Source: Spirosoma telluris (GTDB lineage Bacteria > Bacteroidota > Bacteroidia > Cytophagales > Spirosomataceae). From it: a stretch of 64,000 nt of DNA. The notes below the pieces were generated by a model. It made no database searches. It was not told the origin of the DNA and worked only from the letters and a program-made list of their open reading frames with translations. The DNA lies in contig QLII01000001.1 in NCBI GenBank assembly GCA_003259005.1, forward strand, positions 5,286,501-5,350,500, in the 5' to 3' direction. Below are positions 9,343-18,439 of this stretch, one piece after another. How positions within the stretch are numbered: position 1 is the stretch's first letter; every line of letters starts with the position of its first letter. The position numbers were made by a program, and so were the translations under genes.

Positions 9343-10405
9343 AATTTACATTTCCGAATTTAGCCACTACTCGTACTTTGGTACCAGAACCGCTCCCTAC
9401 TTTCCCAATGTATTGCTTCGTTAAGCGTGGGCCACGATGATTGTCGTTATCATTTGGCTGACTCGTAAAGTGCATTGTTGATCCCGAATCGTAACTGAAA
9501 TTGCCGTAACTAACCGTCACATCGAAGTCGCAATCACTGTTATGATCCATTGGCAGAGCTATCGATGAATAAGAAGCCTGAATATCTACGTTATCCACCG
9601 TTTTGGGCATCTGCTCAATGCGGAAACCGCTGGAAAATCCAAGTTTAATCTTACCTGATTCACGCAAGGTGCCTATTTTGGCCCCAGAATAATTGATGTC
9701 GGCGTCTAATTTACCCACATCGCCAATATTCATCTTGCTGAATTTGTTTGTTAGCACCAGTACACTGGCTCGGTTGAGTTCAAGGTCACCATATGCCATG
9801 TCGACCTTTCCCTGACCAAAATTGCCGATATCTGCTTTGCCATAAGCTACATCTATATCGTTCTGACGTCCGCTCAATTCCTCAGCACTAAAGTTCCCAT
9901 ATCGGCTATAGATAGTTAAGGCAGCTTGAAACGACGGAATATTGGTATTGCCAAACTTATTTCGCACAGATAAGGCATTTTGTTTTGGCATCATCACGTC
10001 ATAATTAATCTTGACGAAATTACGGTCGCCCCCGTCTTTCCATTTCCCTAAACTCCAGTTCGACACGGTATTCTGACTAAAATGTGTTCGAACAAGGATT
10101 TGATCGCCTGTTCGCTTTTCTTCAATAGTTACAGCATCCAGGAACTTCTGCACGCGTTCGTCAGAATCCGAATTAGCAGTAATTGTAATCTGAATCCGAA
10201 TTTCACTTTTATCCCATAACCCAATCTTGACTTCACCAAATTGATTATCAACGAGCAGATTATCTTTACTATCTACATCAAATAGTTTGATAATCGTCTT
10301 CTTCTTTTCGATGGTACTTTCATGTACTCCAACATCAATCGGCTCCCCAGCCCAGGAGTAAAGAGGGCTAAGGCAGATTAAAACACTAAACAGGATTCGT
10401 TTCAT
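9335..10405 (-). CDS. Exported adhesin-like protein (GIN/DUF4097-type beta repeats)
   Basis: The start is placed at 10405 because this Met leads straight into a signal peptide (MKRILFSVLICLSPLYSWAG). An upstream in-frame Met would add only a non-signal stretch. The mature part is a run of short beta-strand repeats such as VDMAYGDLELNRAS and IDVAYGKADIGNFG, typical of putative auto-transporter head (GIN) or DUF4097 proteins. It is the last gene of a three-gene operon with an ECF sigma factor and an anti-sigma-like protein, and its start overlaps the upstream gene by 20 bp. That context suggests it belongs to the sigma factor's envelope response. The molecular function is unknown. Confidence 0.7.
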   Translation of the reverse strand: MKRILFSVLICLSPLYSWAGEPIDVGVHESTIEKKKTIIKLFDVDSKDNLLVDNQFGEVKIGLWDKSEIRIQITITANSDSDERVQKFLDAVTIEEKRTGDQILVRTHFSQNTVSNWSLGKWKDGGDRNFVKINYDVMMPKQNALSVRNKFGNTNIPSFQAALTIYSRYGNFSAEELSGRQNDIDVAYGKADIGNFGQGKVDMAYGDLELNRASVLVLTNKFSKMNIGDVGKLDADINYSGAKIGTLRESGKIKLGFSSGFRIEQMPKTVDNVDIQASYSSIALPMDHNSDCDFDVTVSYGNFSYDSGSTMHFTSQPNDNDNHRGPRLTKQYIGKVGSGSGTKVRVVAKFGNVNFR

Positions 10406-11009
10406 TGGTTTGTTGTTTAATGCGCTGAATAACGCGCAACTGTTCATTAAGCAGGTTAATCTGGAGTTGTAGATTCTGAATCATGGCCTGAATCAACACT
10501 TCCTGGTTGGGATTCTTGGGTAAATCCGCTCTCAGTGACTGGTAGGATTTTTCCAATCGATCAAGATCGGTGGCAAATTCCTGGTATAAGGCAGGATCGC
10601 CTTCGGTCATTTGTTTTAGTTCAGCGCGTTTAGCGTCAATCAACTGTGTGTAATGCACCACTTCTTTTGCATAAGTAGGGCTAGCCGCAACAATTTCTGG
10701 CTGATGAGTAACACCATACTGCTGGTTCATATACAGAAAACAACCTGCCAGCAAGAGTACAGCAATTGAAGCGGCTACACGCCAGTCCAGATTAGGCCAG
10801 CCAATTTGCCGGCCACCTGTCAGTGAACGATTTCTATGAACCTCTAAAAATGGCGATGCCATGTTCAGCCCAGTCTGTTCAGGTTGCAGCTTATCCAAAC
10901 TGGATTTGTCAAGACCCGCTTCTATCTTTTTCCATAGATCAACCGGCGGCTCCTTGTCAAAGGCTTCGTGGTTATCCCGTACAAAGCGTTCAAGTTTATC
11001 CTTTTTCAT
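10386..11009 (-). CDS. Anti-sigma-factor-like single-pass membrane protein
   Basis: A 207-residue protein with a cytoplasmic N-terminus (MKKDKLERFVRDNHEAFDKEPP, like Bacteroidota anti-sigma starts). One membrane helix lies at about residues 77-95 (VAASIAVLLLAGCFLYM), and a helical, Gln/Leu-rich periplasmic part forms a likely coiled coil. It sits 74 bp downstream of an ECF sigma gene and overlaps the next gene, as expected for a membrane anti-sigma factor. No zinc-binding HxxxCxxC motif is visible, so the assignment rests on layout and context. Confidence 0.65.
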   Translation of the reverse strand: MKKDKLERFVRDNHEAFDKEPPVDLWKKIEAGLDKSSLDKLQPEQTGLNMASPFLEVHRNRSLTGGRQIGWPNLDWRVAASIAVLLLAGCFLYMNQQYGVTHQPEIVAASPTYAKEVVHYTQLIDAKRAELKQMTEGDPALYQEFATDLDRLEKSYQSLRADLPKNPNQEVLIQAMIQNLQLQINLLNEQLRVIQRIKQQTNETNPV

Positions 11010-11083
11010 AGTTGTGCCGACTTCCTTTAGAGTTGTCGTTGGATTGGTAATTTGTCATTCTGTTTAACAACAGCAAAAACTAG

Positions 11084-11710
11084 TTATAGCAATTCCAGCA
11101 ATCGTTTTTTCCCTCGCAAGTACTGTGTTCGTGAGGTTGTCTCACTAATATTCAACACATTTCCTATTTCTTCGTGGTCATAGCCTTCAAACAAATAGAG
11201 CGATAATACGACCCGGTAGCCTTCGGGTAGCAACTGCATTGCCCGTCGAACGCGATCGACTTCCAGTTGAATACCCTCTTCGTCATAGGGTTCTGAATCG
11301 GCCAAATCAGGTCCGTCATCTTCGCCAAAGCGATTCGACTCCAGATCTACCAGCTCTAACCGCCGACTACGGAGATGGTTTATAGCCCGATTTACAACAA
11401 TCTGCTTCAACCAGGCACCAAACGTACTCTGCCCCCGAAAGGAATTAATATGGCTAAACGCATCCATAAAAGCCTCCTGCAAGACGTCTTCGGCTTCGGC
11501 TTCATGGTTCAGAATCCGAAGGCACACGTTATACATCGCTTTCACGTAATGCTGGTAAAGCTCATACTGAGCCCGTCGCTCACCCTGTTGGCAGCGTTTG
11601 ACCAATTCAGCATGACGGTCAGGGTAGGGCGATCCGACCGGTGCGCCGGTGCGATTTCGGTTCGATTCCAACAGGTTCAGCGGCTCGTTATCGTTTAAGT
11701 TAGATTGCAA
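11084..11710 (-). CDS. ECF-type RNA polymerase sigma factor
   Basis: A 208-residue sigma-70 family protein. Region 2 includes ELYQHYVKAMYNVCLRILNHEAEAEDVLQEAFMDAF. Region 4 includes LPEGYRVVLSLYLFEGYDHEEIGNVLNISETTSRTQYLRGKKRL, a helix-turn-helix for the -35 element. An acidic linker of about 35 residues separates them. It begins the sigma/anti-sigma/adhesin-like operon. There is no region 3 or region 1.1, as in group 4 (ECF) factors. Confidence 0.92.
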   Translation of the reverse strand: MQSNLNDNEPLNLLESNRNRTGAPVGSPYPDRHAELVKRCQQGERRAQYELYQHYVKAMYNVCLRILNHEAEAEDVLQEAFMDAFSHINSFRGQSTFGAWLKQIVVNRAINHLRSRRLELVDLESNRFGEDDGPDLADSEPYDEEGIQLEVDRVRRAMQLLPEGYRVVLSLYLFEGYDHEEIGNVLNISETTSRTQYLRGKKRLLELL

Positions 11711-11836
11711 TCAGGAGAAAGATGCAGGAAAATTAAAGATGTTGCACAATAATTTAGAAAAATTACGCGTTTCCTTGCCTGCTCAGTTTAAACGCTGTTT
11801 TTCTGTAACTTAGGCATAAGTTTTATCTCTCTGGCT

Positions 11837-12277
11837 ATGTACGAACAAAAATACAATCCACCATTTCTGGTTCATGATGATGGAACCAATTCACCTCTAG
11901 ATCATCAATTAGTGATTAGTAAGCTAACGTGTGAGTTAGGGCTTTTATACTACCATAAACAGGCTATATCCCTCATACCACTTCCTGAGACGCCACTAAA
12001 TGAAGGACCTGGCCATGCTGTACCAGATGTAGTGTTGTACGATCTGGCCGCTGAAGATACAAAGATTATTATTGAAGTCTGTCAGACGAATGGACAGCGG
12101 AATGATCTCAGAAAAATCATCAATTTAATTGAAGACAACGACTACGGCATTCTGGAAGGCTTCGTTTACAATTATAAAACCCACGAATGGCTTCGTTATC
12201 GCAAAGGTGATGGAGGTGCCGCTAGTGCTTCATCATTTTCGGAAGTAATGGGGGTCGATTTGGGTCCGATGCTGTGA
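11837..12277 (+). CDS. Small Uma2/PD-(D/E)xK-like protein of unknown function
   Basis: A 146-residue protein with no signal peptide or membrane helix. The middle reads VPDVVLYD, then about 10 residues later TKIIIEVCQTNG, a spacing like the PD...(D/E)xK core of Uma2-type nuclease folds. The usual catalytic Lys after the Glu is not obvious (E-V-C). The C-terminal LRYRKGDGG resembles Uma2 ends. It is a lone gene between the sigma operon and the helicase gene. The fold is a guess from the motif; it could be an inactive relative. Confidence 0.5.
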   Translation: MYEQKYNPPFLVHDDGTNSPLDHQLVISKLTCELGLLYYHKQAISLIPLPETPLNEGPGHAVPDVVLYDLAAEDTKIIIEVCQTNGQRNDLRKIINLIEDNDYGILEGFVYNYKTHEWLRYRKGDGGAASASSFSEVMGVDLGPML

Positions 12278-12401
12278 TTTCTTCTCGCTTTATTTTACTG
12301 GAATAAGACCTTCTTTCGGTCTCTGTTGAATCCGAATTCCAGTCTATCCTACCAAATTTTTTCCTACTTTTACTTGTTATAGAAGGATAGAAACGAGCGG
12401 A

Positions 12402-14710
12402 ATGGTTGATTATATTTCTGGATTAAATGAACCCCAGCGGGAAGCCGTGATGCACGGCAGTGGTCCGCTAATGATTATAGCCGGTGCTGGTTCGGGCAAA
12501 ACACGTGTATTAACATACCGAATTGCCCATCTGATTGAAAATGGTGTTGATCCCTTTCGGATTCTGTCACTGACCTTTACCAATAAGGCCGCGGGTGAAA
12601 TGCGTAATCGGATCGAAAAAGTGGTTGGTACAGAAGCCCGCAATATCTGGATGGGTACCTTCCACTCGGTATTTGCCAAGATTTTACGCATTGAGGCCAA
12701 AGCCATTGGCTATACCAGCAATTTCTCTATTTACGATACCGACGATTCCAAGTCGCTGTTACGGAGTATTATAAAAGAAATGGCACTGGACGATAAGGTA
12801 TATCGGGTCAACAGTGTATTTGGGCGGATTTCGGGAGCTAAAAACCGGCTCATCGGCCCAGAGGATTACCTCAATAACGCCGTTATCCTGGCCGATGATG
12901 AGTCAGCCCGGATGCCGCATATTGGCAAGATCTATAAGCAGTACGCCCTTCGATGCTTTGCGGCCAACGCTATGGATTTCGACGATCTGCTGTTTAACAC
13001 TAATGTACTGTTTCGGGATCATTTAGATATTCTGAACAAATACCAGCACAAGTTTCAGCATGTGATGGTCGATGAGTTTCAGGATACCAACGTTTCACAG
13101 TACCTCATTACCCGTAAGCTGGCAGCTGTTCATCAGAACATCTGTATCGTGGGCGATGATGCGCAGAGTATCTACGCCTTCCGGGGGCTAACATCGAGAA
13201 CATTCTGAATTTCCAGCGCGACTATGGCAAAGAAAACGTCAAAATCGTAAAACTGGAAGAGAATTACCGGTCAACGAACACCATTGTGCAGGCGGCCAAC
13301 TCGATTATTGCCCGCAACAAAAATCAGTTAGAAAAGCACGTCTTTACGTCCAACGAAGAAGGCCCACTAATTGACGTTATTAAAGCTTCGTCGGATAACG
13401 AAGAGGGTCGATTGGTAGCATCGGCCATATTCGAAGCCAAAATGAACGAGTCACTTGCCAACAATGACTTTGCAATTCTGTACCGTACGAATGCCCAGTC
13501 GCGGGCATTTGAGGAAGCTCTGCGTAAAGTGAGTCTTAAGTACCGCATTATTGGCGGTTTGTCGTTCTATCAGCGAAAGGAAATTAAAGACCTGATTGCC
13601 TACCTGCGTTTCACGGTCAACCAACAGGACGAAGAAGCCTTCAAACGTATTATCAACTTGCCCAAACGCGGCATCGGCGACACGACCGTTGCTAAAATCA
13701 GTGTAATTGCTGCTGAAAAGCAGGATTCCGTTTGGGAGATTGTGTCCGAAATTACAAAACATGTTGCTGGCCGGTCCTCGTTTGCCATTGAAGGTTTTGC
13801 CAATTTGATCAAGAGTTATAAGCTTCTGCTCGATCAGAAAGACGCTTTCGAAGTAGCCTCACACATTGCCAAAACGTCGGGGCTACTCAAAGAGCTATAC
13901 GACGATAAAACGGTTGAAGGGCTTGCCCGCTACGAAAACGTGCAGGAATTGCTGAACGCCATTAAGGAGTTTGTCGATAATCCCGATAACGAAGATAAAA
14001 GTCTGGGTGCGTTTCTCCAATCGGTCTCGCTCCTTACGACCGCCGATGAAAAAGAAGACGACGGCGATAATGATCGGATCACCCTCATGACCATTCACGC
14101 AGCCAAAGGGCTGGAATTTAAAAATGTGCATATTGTTGGGCTTGAAGAAGATCTGTTCCCGAGCCAAATGATGCTCGAAAGCCGTAACGATCTGGAAGAG
14201 GAACGGCGCCTGTTTTACGTTGCCATTACCCGAGCTGAAAAGCGCCTGACAGTATCCTACGCCGAAACCCGCTACCACTATGGCCGACTGAAAATGTGTG
14301 AGCCAAGTCGGTTTCTGATGGAAATTGATCAGAAATACATGAAACTGTCGAAACAGCGGTCGGCACCGAGTCGGTTGGACTTCGACCGGCCCGAGCGGGT
14401 CAATCCAGACCGGGACCGTAGTGAAAGTACGTCTAGCGGTTCGATGGCGTTTGTACGGTCGCTGGCGCAGAAAACAGCGCAACGGCAAGCTCCTCAACAG
14501 GCTGCTGCCCATACCCCTTCACCCGATTTTGCGCCTACCAGCACGGCAGATCTGACTTCCGGTCAACGCGTTGAGCACGCGAAATTTGGCTTTGGAACAG
14601 TTAAAACCGTAGAGGTTAATGGTACTGAGCGAAAAGCCACGATTCAGTTTGAGCAAGTCGGGGAAAAAGTGCTGTTGTTGAGTTTTGCGAAGTTGCGGGT
14701 TGTGGCGTAA
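12402..14710 (+). CDS. uvrD: UvrD/PcrA-type 3'-5' DNA helicase, one frameshift
   Basis: A superfamily 1A helicase, about 769 residues, for DNA repair and plasmid or replication housekeeping. Motif Q/I is at LNEPQREAV ... GAGSGKT (residues 28-34), motif Ia at TFTNKAAGEM, and motif II at VDEFQDTN. Motif III lies around VGDDAQSIYAFRG, motif V/VI around MTIHAAKGLEFKNV and RRLFYVAITRAE. A C-terminal PcrA-type Tudor-like tail follows (GQRVEHAKFGFGTVKTVE). Two frames meet at a G5 run (13183-13187). One more G restores AFRGANIENILNFQ, so this is one gene, not two. Confidence 0.93.
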
Positions 14711-14756
14711 ATGGCTTACTTCCAGCATTTTTCAGGGCTAATTGACTCCAAAATTC

Positions 14757-14996
14757 ATGAAAACACTACAATATCGGTTGATTTTGACCCCTGAACCTGA
14801 AGGCGGCTATACGGTAAAAGTACCCGCCATTCGAGGCTGCATTACGTATGGTGAAACTATTGAAGAAGCCATCGCTATGGCGAAAGACGCCATTGAAGGG
14901 TGTCTGGAGGTTTTGAAAGAAGAGGGACAGCCTATTCCACCAGACGATAGTCAAACCCTGGAATATTCGCTAAACCTAACCACAGAGCTGGTATGA
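14757..14996 (+). CDS. hicB: HicB-family antitoxin
   Basis: A 79-residue protein with the HicB partial RNase H fold: YRLILTPEPEGGYTVKVPAIRGCITYGETIEEAIAMAKDAIEGCLEVLKEEGQPIP is a textbook HicB/UPF0150 sequence. The Met at 14757 is preferred because it starts MKTLQYRL as in the family. The open frame could begin five codons earlier. It is translationally coupled to the toxin gene by an ATGA overlap. HicB binds and silences HicA. Confidence 0.9.
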   Translation: MKTLQYRLILTPEPEGGYTVKVPAIRGCITYGETIEEAIAMAKDAIEGCLEVLKEEGQPIPPDDSQTLEYSLNLTTELV

Positions 14997-15198
14997 ATTT
15001 ATCGCCTAAACGGCTTATTAAAATTTTGGAAGAAAATGGATTTTTCTAAAGCGAATGGGTAAAGGAAGCCACCACATTTTCTACAATCCCAATACGAAGA
15101 TTACGGTTCCAGTACCTATTCATGGAAAGGACATGAAAAAAGGAACGTTTATGGGAATTTTGAAAGATGCTGGGATTGATACGTCAAATCTGGATTGA
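14993..15198 (+). CDS. hicA: HicA-family mRNA interferase toxin, one frameshift
   Basis: This gene is too short and too broken to appear as an open frame. Translation from the ATG overlapping the hicB stop gives MNLSPKRLIKILEENGFF and then a stop. Adding one T to the T5 run at 15041-15045 continues LKRMGKGSHHIF ... IPIHGKDMKKGTFMGILKDAG, a standard HicA of 68 residues. The catalytic His is in GSHH, in the double-stranded RNA binding fold. The order here is antitoxin first, toxin second. The frameshift may be a read error like the many others, but genuine inactivation of the toxin cannot be excluded. Confidence 0.82.
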
Positions 15199-15297
15199 TA
15201 ATTGATTGATCTGATTAATAGGTATTTTAATCTCAATACAAAATTCTCGTTATCTATCGTTCTCCTTCAAAGCACTTCACTAGCCCGCGTAACATCC

Positions 15298-16920
15298 ATG
15301 AATGCCTTCGGCACCTTTACTGCCTCTTTGCTCCTACTTACCCCGCTGTTTACGAATGCCCAGGCCAAGCCCGATTCAACCGGCGCAAAAGTCGAAAACC
15401 TTGGCAATCAGGTCAATTCGGAATACAACGAGATTAATCCGATGATTTCGCCGGATGGTAAGACCTTGTATTATGCCCGCATAAGTCACCCCAATAATAC
15501 GCATGGCGTTAAAGGCAGTCAGGACATTTGGTACTCCGATCTTGATGCTGCCAGCGGCAAATGGGGCCCTGCCCGACGGATGGGCTTCCCACTTAACAAA
15601 GATGAGTATAATTGTGCCTACAGCATTACCCCCGATGGCCAGACAATGCTCATTAAAGGGCAGTACAACAATGGGAATTACGAAACCCGCGGGTTTTCAC
15701 TGAGTAAGAAAACGGTCAATGGGTGGTCGCCCCCGCAGAAAATAGACATTCCTGGCTATGTGAATATGAGCAAAGGACAGTTCGACTGCGGGTTCATGTC
15801 GGCCGATGGCAAAGTGTTGCTCATGGCCTTTAGTGAGAAGAAAAACAGCAAGGAAGATGACATTTATGTCAGTTTCCGGCAAAAAGATGGCTCCTGGACA
15901 AAACCAATGGAACTTGGCCCAGAGGTCAATACCAAGTTCACCGAAACGACCCCGTTTCTGGCTCCTGATGGCGCTACCCTTTATTTCTCAAGCAATCGGG
16001 AAGGCGGCTTAGGCAGCAATGATATCTACGTGTGCAAGCGGGTCGACAAAACCTGGAAACACTGGTCGAAACCTGTTAATCTTGGCCCGAAAGTGAATAC
16101 TGATGGCTACGATGCCTATTATACCCTGGCTGCTTCGGGTGATTATGCCTACCTGACTACGTTTAAAAATACCCTCGGCAAGGGCGACATTGTCCGGGTT
16201 AAACTAACAGACGACCGCCCAACGAATCAACCGGGCAAAGTAGGTGGAGGTGGTGATGATGTGGCCAATAAATCGGATGCGACGCGCCCTGATCCAGTTG
16301 CCTTGATTAGTGGAAAAGTGGTTGACCCGGTTACGGGCAAGCCTATTGAAGCCCGGATTGTTTATCAGACGCTACCTGACGGCTCCGAAGTGGGCGAGGC
16401 TACATCTGACCCAATCACGGGCGAATACAAAATCATAATGCCTTATGGTCAGAAATATGCGATTCGAGCGGTAGCCAAAGGGTTCATTGCTATTGGCGAA
16501 AATATTGATCTGACTCAGTCCAGGGCCTTTCAGGAAATTAAAGGCAAAGAATTGAAATTGGTGCAGATAAAGGAAGGGAATATAATTCCTCTGAATAATA
16601 TTTTCTTCGACACAGGGAAAGCCGAATTACGGTCTGAATCCAGTCCTGAATTAGATCGTCTGGTAACGACGCTGAATGAGGAACCCAAAATGACGATTGA
16701 GGTACGTGGTCACACCGATAATACGGGGTCTAATGAGATCAACAATAAGCTCTCGCAGGATCGCGCCGACGCTGTTCGTGAGTATTTTATTAGTAAAGGA
16801 ATTGAGCCAGACCGCATTGCCAGCAAAGGCTTAGGCGAGACGAAACCTATTGCCACAAACGATACGGAGGAAGGTCGACAAAAAAACCGACGGGTGGAGT
16901 TTGTAATTGTGAAGAAATAA
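15298..16920 (+). CDS. OmpA-family outer membrane protein with PD40 repeats
   Basis: The start is set at 15298, where MNAFGTFTASLLLLTPLFTNAQA forms a signal peptide. The open frame extends 32 codons further upstream. The mature protein (about 540 residues in total) has TolB-like PD40 beta-propeller repeats (NPMISPDGKTLYYAR, PFLAPDGATLYFSSNREGG). A carboxypeptidase-regulatory-like domain follows (ISGKVVDPVTGKPIEARIV). The C-terminal OmpA peptidoglycan-binding domain has FFDTGKAELRSES and VRGHTDNTGSNEINNKLSQDRA. This layout is common in Bacteroidota envelope proteins that link the outer membrane to the wall. It may be the sole gene of its transcript. Confidence 0.88.
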   Translation: MNAFGTFTASLLLLTPLFTNAQAKPDSTGAKVENLGNQVNSEYNEINPMISPDGKTLYYARISHPNNTHGVKGSQDIWYSDLDAASGKWGPARRMGFPLNKDEYNCAYSITPDGQTMLIKGQYNNGNYETRGFSLSKKTVNGWSPPQKIDIPGYVNMSKGQFDCGFMSADGKVLLMAFSEKKNSKEDDIYVSFRQKDGSWTKPMELGPEVNTKFTETTPFLAPDGATLYFSSNREGGLGSNDIYVCKRVDKTWKHWSKPVNLGPKVNTDGYDAYYTLAASGDYAYLTTFKNTLGKGDIVRVKLTDDRPTNQPGKVGGGGDDVANKSDATRPDPVALISGKVVDPVTGKPIEARIVYQTLPDGSEVGEATSDPITGEYKIIMPYGQKYAIRAVAKGFIAIGENIDLTQSRAFQEIKGKELKLVQIKEGNIIPLNNIFFDTGKAELRSESSPELDRLVTTLNEEPKMTIEVRGHTDNTGSNEINNKLSQDRADAVREYFISKGIEPDRIASKGLGETKPIATNDTEEGRQKNRRVEFVIVKK

Positions 16921-17052
16921 TTGATCTCCCAAAAGTAGTTTGTTCGATTTTTGTTTCTTAACAGCCAACATACCGTATTTGTCTTTGGTTATTTGATAGA
17001 GAGTACGATACTCGATCGCACTTCGATACCATTCTTCATTTACTAACAAAAT

Positions 17053-17925
17053 ATGCAACTTAACGCTGGCTGTGAACTTTCTTTTCAAGCGCAAACGCCA
17101 ACCCCGTTAATTTTAATGCTCCGCCCACGTTCAGGTGCCGGGCAATGGATTATTCGGGAAGAATATCAGATTACTCCCGCTGTCAACGTAACCGAGTTTA
17201 CGGACATGTATGGCAACCTTTGCCAACGAGTTGTGGCACCAGAAGGCCCATTTTCCATTCACTTCTCAGCAACGGTTCAAACGGCCGATCTAATCGATGT
17301 AGCGCCGGGTGCACCTTATACACCGGTTGAAGACCTTCCCGACGATGTGTTACACTATACCCTACCCAGTCGCTACTGCCAGTCCGATCAGTTAGGCAAT
17401 CTCGCCAGCAGTATTACCAATGGCACTGAGTCAGGTTACGACCAGGCAGAAGCTATACGAAAATGGATTCACGAGAATATTACCTATCAGTACGGCACCA
17501 GTAATGCCAGTACCTCGGCCATTGATACGGCCAATAACCGGATCGGCGTTTGCCGCGATTTCACACACCTTGGTATTTCACTTTGCCGGGCACTCAATAT
17601 TCCGGCTCGTATGGTCGTTGGCTATCTATACCAGCTTGACCCGATGGATTTGCATGCCTGGTTCGAGGCCTATATTGATGGCCGCTGGTTTACATTCGAT
17701 GCAACCCAGGAGAAGCCACGTGGAAACCGAATTACAGTAGCCTATGGTCGTGATGCTGCCGACGTGGCCTTTACAACGCAATTTGGCCCAATGCAACTCA
17801 ACGATATGAAAGTATGGGTAGATACAGCCCAGAATGACGCAGAAGAAAGTGAACGAAAAATGGAGCAAACTCCAACGCTTTCCAATTCAGCAGGGTCTAT
17901 GAACCAAAACAGTAATCAACAATGA
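17053..17925 (+). CDS. Transglutaminase-like cysteine protease-fold protein
   Basis: A 290-residue protein with no signal peptide. The transglutaminase core has the Cys-His-Asp triad: RIGVCRDFTHLGISLCRALNIPAR (Cys), MDLHAWFEAYIDGRWFTFDATQ (His and Asp). An N-terminal beta-sandwich of about 120 residues precedes it, as in bacterial transglutaminase-like proteins. The C-terminal 30 residues are polar and low complexity. The stop overlaps the start of a small lipoprotein gene (ATGA), so the two are co-translated. The peptide substrate is unknown. Confidence 0.88.
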   Translation: MQLNAGCELSFQAQTPTPLILMLRPRSGAGQWIIREEYQITPAVNVTEFTDMYGNLCQRVVAPEGPFSIHFSATVQTADLIDVAPGAPYTPVEDLPDDVLHYTLPSRYCQSDQLGNLASSITNGTESGYDQAEAIRKWIHENITYQYGTSNASTSAIDTANNRIGVCRDFTHLGISLCRALNIPARMVVGYLYQLDPMDLHAWFEAYIDGRWFTFDATQEKPRGNRITVAYGRDAADVAFTTQFGPMQLNDMKVWVDTAQNDAEESERKMEQTPTLSNSAGSMNQNSNQQ

Positions 17926-18356
17926 AAAAGCAACTGCTTTTCTGTGCATTTGTAGGAACAATGACGGCTTGCCAACACGAGACCGATATTCAACCTACAC
18001 AATCAACTCTGTCTGAAGAGGTAGCTGGTATATATCGTACAAACGTTTACCTTGATCCGTCACAGGTAGCCATTCCGACGAACCAGATGCCTTCCGCAGA
18101 ACTGAAAAAAGAAACAGATAGCAGTGTAACACTCGTTTATAACGCGTCCTATTCAACAAATTCCAGCCAAATTCCGCATGTACGCTTAAGCCGACAGGCA
18201 GATCAGATTCAACTACAACTGGGCGATTCAAGTATTGGCTCACTCCAGACGGATCGGGTTTTCACAACTAGTGGCATGGAAAAACAAGGCACTCTATTGC
18301 GTATCAATATTCAAAACGATTCAAAGAATTCATTAACGTTTACGGGTGCTAAATAA
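17922..18356 (+). CDS. Small predicted lipoprotein of unknown function
   Basis: A 144-residue protein starting MKKQLLFCAFVGTMTAC, a signal peptide with a lipobox (TMTAC), followed by a polar Thr/Ser-rich linker and a beta-rich domain. I recognise no family. It overlaps the transglutaminase gene by 4 bp and is followed by a strong bidirectional terminator, so the two form a transcription unit. A shared envelope role is inferred from this only. Confidence 0.65.
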   Translation: MKKQLLFCAFVGTMTACQHETDIQPTQSTLSEEVAGIYRTNVYLDPSQVAIPTNQMPSAELKKETDSSVTLVYNASYSTNSSQIPHVRLSRQADQIQLQLGDSSIGSLQTDRVFTTSGMEKQGTLLRINIQNDSKNSLTFTGAK

Positions 18357-18380
18357 TCTTCGTTTGAATATAGCAGGCAT

Positions 18381-18418
18381 AAAAAAATCGCGGCTCCGTT
18401 GGGAGCCGCGATTTTTTT
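18381..18418. terminator. Strong bidirectional intrinsic terminator
   Basis: A 17-bp perfect stem (18381-18397 and 18402-18418) with a 4-nt loop, a GC core of TCGCGGCTCC and A7/T7 outer ends on the two sides. It sits between convergent genes (lipoprotein on plus, coiled-coil protein on minus) and works for both strands. Confidence 0.92.
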
Positions 18419-18439
18419 ATAAGATCTGGTTACAAATAA

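Noticed and set aside
13895..14512. Long open frame on the minus strand within the helicase gene
   Set aside because: It is a shadow of the uvrD coding frame; no family sequence and no start context.
12402..14710. Two separate helicase genes (12402-13208 and 13286-14710)
   Set aside because: The motifs are split across them in order and one G restores a continuous UvrD/PcrA protein.
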